This document shows positions 6,554-7,809 of a DNA stretch of 7,809 nt, in pieces. Numbering within the stretch: position 1 is the stretch's first letter; every line of letters begins with the position of its first letter. This DNA comes from Clostridia bacterium (GTDB taxonomy: Bacteria; Bacillota; Clostridia; Oscillospirales; Acutalibacteraceae), in NCBI GenBank assembly GCA_017454565.1, contig JAFTCS010000085.1, positions 1 to 7,809 on the forward strand, given 5' to 3'. The notes under the pieces were generated by a model that saw nothing but the letters and a program-made list of their open reading frames with translations, searched no databases and was not told where the DNA came from. The position numbers were made by a program, and so were the translations under genes.

Positions 6554-6631
6554 TTTTGTGCCGGACATTGTGTCCCGAACGTCGCTGTACTCTGTGTACC
6601 GCAAGTGAGAGAAACAATGTCCGGCGCAAAA
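6554..6631. repeat. Long inverted repeat (18-bp arms, 17 of 18 matching)
   Basis: The arm TTTTGTGCCGGACATTGT (6554-6571) is the reverse complement of 6614-6631 except for one position, which would be a G-U pair in plus-strand RNA. The spacer is 42 bases. The left arm can instead form a local hairpin, GGACA (6563-6567) with TGTCC (6571-6575). GCCGGA also recurs at 6525-6530, 6536-6541 and 6560-6565, offering further alternative pairings. There is no adjacent U-run on either strand and no clear target-site duplication. Confidence 0.75.
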
Positions 6632-6672
6632 GAGACAAGAAAGATGGTGCTTCGGAGGTTTCCGAGAAAGTC

Positions 6673-6693
6673 TATGACAATACCGCACAAAGA
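6673..6693 (+). repeat. Left copy of a 21-base inverted repeat
   Basis: This 21-mer begins TATGACAATACCGCAC and ends AAAGA. It matches the reverse complement of 7027-7047 at 19 of 21 positions, differing at the fifth and ninth bases. The copies are about 330 bases apart and face each other, bounding the repeat cluster described in the findings. Confidence 0.75.
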
Positions 6694-6720
6694 TAGTGCC
6701 GCAGATGCGCAGCCGTATTT

Positions 6721-6767
6721 GTTTTGTAAACGAATACCATTCCGGTATTACATTATAGTAAACGACA
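6721..6767 (+). repeat. Repeat unit (plus-oriented copy, interrupted by a hairpin)
   Basis: GTTTTGTAAAC (6721-6731) and TATAGTAAACGACA (6754-6767) match, in inverted orientation, the contiguous minus-strand segments at 6887-6877 (GTTTTGCAAAC) and 6876-6863 (TATAGTAGACGACA), each with one mismatch. In this copy 22 bases separate the two blocks, including a perfect hairpin AATACC/GGTATT (6733-6738 with 6744-6749), so one copy has gained or the other lost that hairpin. Confidence 0.65.
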
Positions 6768-6801
6768 TTATTATTTATACTTTGATAAATCATCAGCTGA
6801 T

Positions 6802-6828
6802 TGTGGGGGCTTTCCGGTCGCCCCCACA
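6802..6828. repeat. Strong GC hairpin at the centre of the repeat cluster
   Basis: TGTGGGGGC (6802-6810) pairs perfectly with GCCCCCACA (6820-6828), a 9-bp stem around a 9-nt loop. The perfect palindrome ATCAGCTGAT (6792-6801) touches its left edge. It lies midway between the oppositely oriented repeat copies at 6721-6785 and 6846-6887. There is no U-run on either side, so it is not a standard intrinsic terminator. Confidence 0.7.
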
Positions 6829-6862
6829 CCCCTTCGGACATCACTCTAAGTAAGAATATTTT

Positions 6863-6909
6863 TGTCGTCTACTATAGTTTGCAAAACGGGTCGGGACCGG
6901 CAGCTTGCC
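6863..6909 (-). repeat. Repeat unit, minus-oriented copy 2
   Basis: The segment 6877-6909 is a direct repeat of 6973-7006: both read GTTnnCAAAACG, a short variable stretch, then GGGACCGGCAGCYTGCC (6893-6909 versus 6990-7006, 16 of 17 identical). Its continuation at 6863-6876 matches the oppositely oriented copy at 6754-6767. On its right, CGGAG/CTCCG (6912-6916 with 6920-6924) forms a hairpin in place of the CCGGCA/TGCCGG hairpin of the other copy. Confidence 0.7.
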
Positions 6910-6972
6910 TTCGGAGAGCCTCCGCACCCAATTCAGTTTTGAAAACACTTTTACAGCCAATAATTTTACTGA

Positions 6973-7047
6973 GTTACCAAAACGAACAGGGGACCGGCAG
7001 CCTGCCGGCGCTAAGCCGTAAGGCGCTCTTTGTGCGGTGTTGCCATA
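6973..7047 (-). repeat. Repeat unit, minus-oriented copy 1
   Basis: This copy contains the block shared with 6877-6909, a hairpin CCGGCA/TGCCGG (6994-6999 with 7003-7008), a GGCGC-rich stretch, and at its right end the 21-base inverted repeat (7027-7047) whose partner is 6673-6693. It begins about 20 bases after the glyS stop, so it would be transcribed in any read-through from glyS. Confidence 0.7.
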
Positions 7048-7064
7048 GTATAGTGTCTTTCGGG

Positions 7065-7081
7065 AAAAATCAGAATCTGAT
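7065..7081 (-). terminator. Weak terminator candidate overlapping the glyS stop codon
   Basis: On the minus strand ATCAG/CTGAT (7081-7077 with 7073-7069) forms a 5-bp stem with a 3-nt loop, running directly into a T-run (7069-7065). The stem is short, AT-rich and includes the end of the coding region, so efficiency would be low. I see no stronger terminator with a U-run before the lipoprotein promoter. Confidence 0.3.
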
Positions 7082-7809
7082 CTTCTCGTTGATGTAATCG
7101 GTCAGCTTATCAATGGCAACGCGCTCCTGCTGCATGGTATCGCGGTCGCGCACTGTCACACAGCCGTCATCAACACTGTCAAAGTCATAAGTGATGCAGA
7201 AAGGCGTACCGATCTCATCCTGACGGCGGTAACGCTTACCGATAGAGCCTGCGTCGTCAAAGTCAACCATGAAGTTTTTGGAAAGCATGGTGTATACCTC
7301 GTCAGCCTTTTCGGAAAGCTTCTTTGAAAGAGGCAGTACGGCAGCCTTGAACGGAGCAAGAGCCGGATGGAGATGCAGAACAACGCGGGTGTCCTTCTCG
7401 TCAAGCTGCTCCTCATCATAAGCCTCGACCATGATGGCAAGGAACAGACGCTCAACACCAAGAGACGGCTCGATAACGGATGGAACGTACTTCTCGTTTG
7501 TCTGAGGATCGAAGTATTCAAGCGCCTTGCCGCTTGTGTTGATGTGCTGGGTAAGGTCGTAGTCGGTTCTGTCGGCAACGCCCCACAGTTCGCCCCAGCC
7601 GAACGGGAAGAGATATTCAAAGTCGGTGGTAGCCTTTGAGTAGAAGCAAAGCTCCTCAGGGTCGTGGTCGCGGAGTCTGAGGTTCTCCTCCCTGATATTG
7701 AGGGAGTAGAGCCAGTCGCGGCAGAAGCTTCTCCAGTAGTTGAACCACTCAAGGTCGGTGCCGGGCTTGCAGAAGAACTCCAGCTCCATCTGCTCAAACT
7801 CGCGCACAC
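7070..7809 (-). CDS. glyS: Glycyl-tRNA synthetase, single-chain dimeric type (C-terminal part, 5' end outside window)
   Basis: The visible 245 residues are the C-terminal half of a class II glycyl-tRNA synthetase, which charges tRNA-Gly with glycine in the cytosol; the full protein is usually about 460 residues. The fragment opens in the motif 2 region (VREFEQMELEFF). The substrate-binding segments FPFGWGELWGVADRTDYDL (67-85) and motif 3 (VIEPSLGVERLF, 111-122, with the ATP-contacting Arg at 120) follow. The anticodon-binding domain runs from about 140 to 245, including HLHPALAPFKAAVLPL (145-160) and GKRYRRQDEIGTPFCITYD (190-208). This is the single-chain type found in many Firmicutes, eukaryotes and archaea, not the alpha2beta2 enzyme. 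The first full codon in view is an internal GTG, not a start. The stop is TGA at 7072-7070. Genes encoding this type are named glyS or glyQS. Confidence 0.96.
   Translation of the reverse strand, partial: VREFEQMELEFFCKPGTDLEWFNYWRSFCRDWLYSLNIREENLRLRDHDPEELCFYSKATTDFEYLFPFGWGELWGVADRTDYDLTQHINTSGKALEYFDPQTNEKYVPSVIEPSLGVERLFLAIMVEAYDEEQLDEKDTRVVLHLHPALAPFKAAVLPLSKKLSEKADEVYTMLSKNFMVDFDDAGSIGKRYRRQDEIGTPFCITYDFDSVDDGCVTVRDRDTMQQERVAIDKLTDYINEKIRF

Larger units (their letters stand above)
6445..7069. other. 625-base gene-free region rich in inverted and direct repeats
   Basis: No frame here has a convincing start, ribosome binding site or recognisable protein. From right to left it holds a weak terminator candidate after glyS, a cluster of related repeats (6673-7047), an unrelated long inverted repeat (6554-6631), a possible weak terminator (6520-6540) and the lipoprotein promoter. 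The repeats are listed separately. Confidence 0.7.

Noticed and set aside
6752..6757. Perfect TATAAT on the minus strand within the repeat cluster
   Set aside because: No acceptable -35 and no extended -10 TG; the site lies in AT-rich repeat DNA 300 bases from any start. It could drive a transcript through the 6554-6631 inverted repeat, but support is too thin to annotate.
6473..6844. 123-codon minus-strand open frame in the glyS-lipoprotein gap
   Set aside because: It runs through the inverted repeats and a GC hairpin, has no ribosome binding site, and its product shows no domain-like pattern.

Overview
The window looks like chromosomal DNA from a low-to-mid GC Gram-positive anaerobe of the Clostridia, most likely a Ruminococcus-like member of the Oscillospiraceae. 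This rests on the single-chain bacterial glycyl-tRNA synthetase, the NAD-linked class 1B dihydroorotate dehydrogenase pair (pyrK-pyrD), the VanZ-family membrane protein, strong AGGAGG ribosome binding sites, and AT-rich intergenic DNA broken by GC-rich palindromes. The genus is inferred from general familiarity, not from a search. All real genes lie on the minus strand, so the window reads right to left.

From right to left: (1) 7809-7070 is the C-terminal half of glycyl-tRNA synthetase, its 5' part lying outside the window. (2) 7069-6445 is a gene-free stretch of about 625 bases, rich in related direct and inverted repeats, with a separate long inverted repeat near its left side and a promoter for the next gene. 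(3) 6444-4531 is a 637-residue secreted lipoprotein of unknown function built around three divergent copies of one repeat, followed by a clear intrinsic terminator. (4) 4530-4115 carries a good extended -10 promoter and then a leader of about 270 nt containing a strikingly GC-rich folded element. (5) 4114-327 is a tight five-gene operon: pyrK, pyrD, a histidine-phosphatase (phosphoglycerate mutase-like) gene, ruvX and a VanZ-like membrane protein. Spacing is 30 nt or less throughout, with TAATG and ATGA overlaps at two junctions, and the operon ends in an intrinsic terminator. (6) 263-1 has no gene; it holds a short AT-rich tandem repeat and a group of small hairpins.

PyrK and PyrD together form the electron-transfer and catalytic halves of dihydroorotate dehydrogenase B (pyrimidine synthesis). 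The phosphatase, RuvX and VanZ-like genes share the transcript but have no obvious link to pyrimidines. RuvX in particular sits away from its usual Firmicutes partner alaS.

I see no CRISPR array, transposase, toxin-antitoxin pair, phage gene or tRNA/rRNA. The most unusual content is in the non-coding DNA (the repeat cluster at 6673-7047, the inverted repeat at 6554-6631, the pyrK leader element) and in the unrecognised repeat lipoprotein. None of these amounts to a demonstrated new system.
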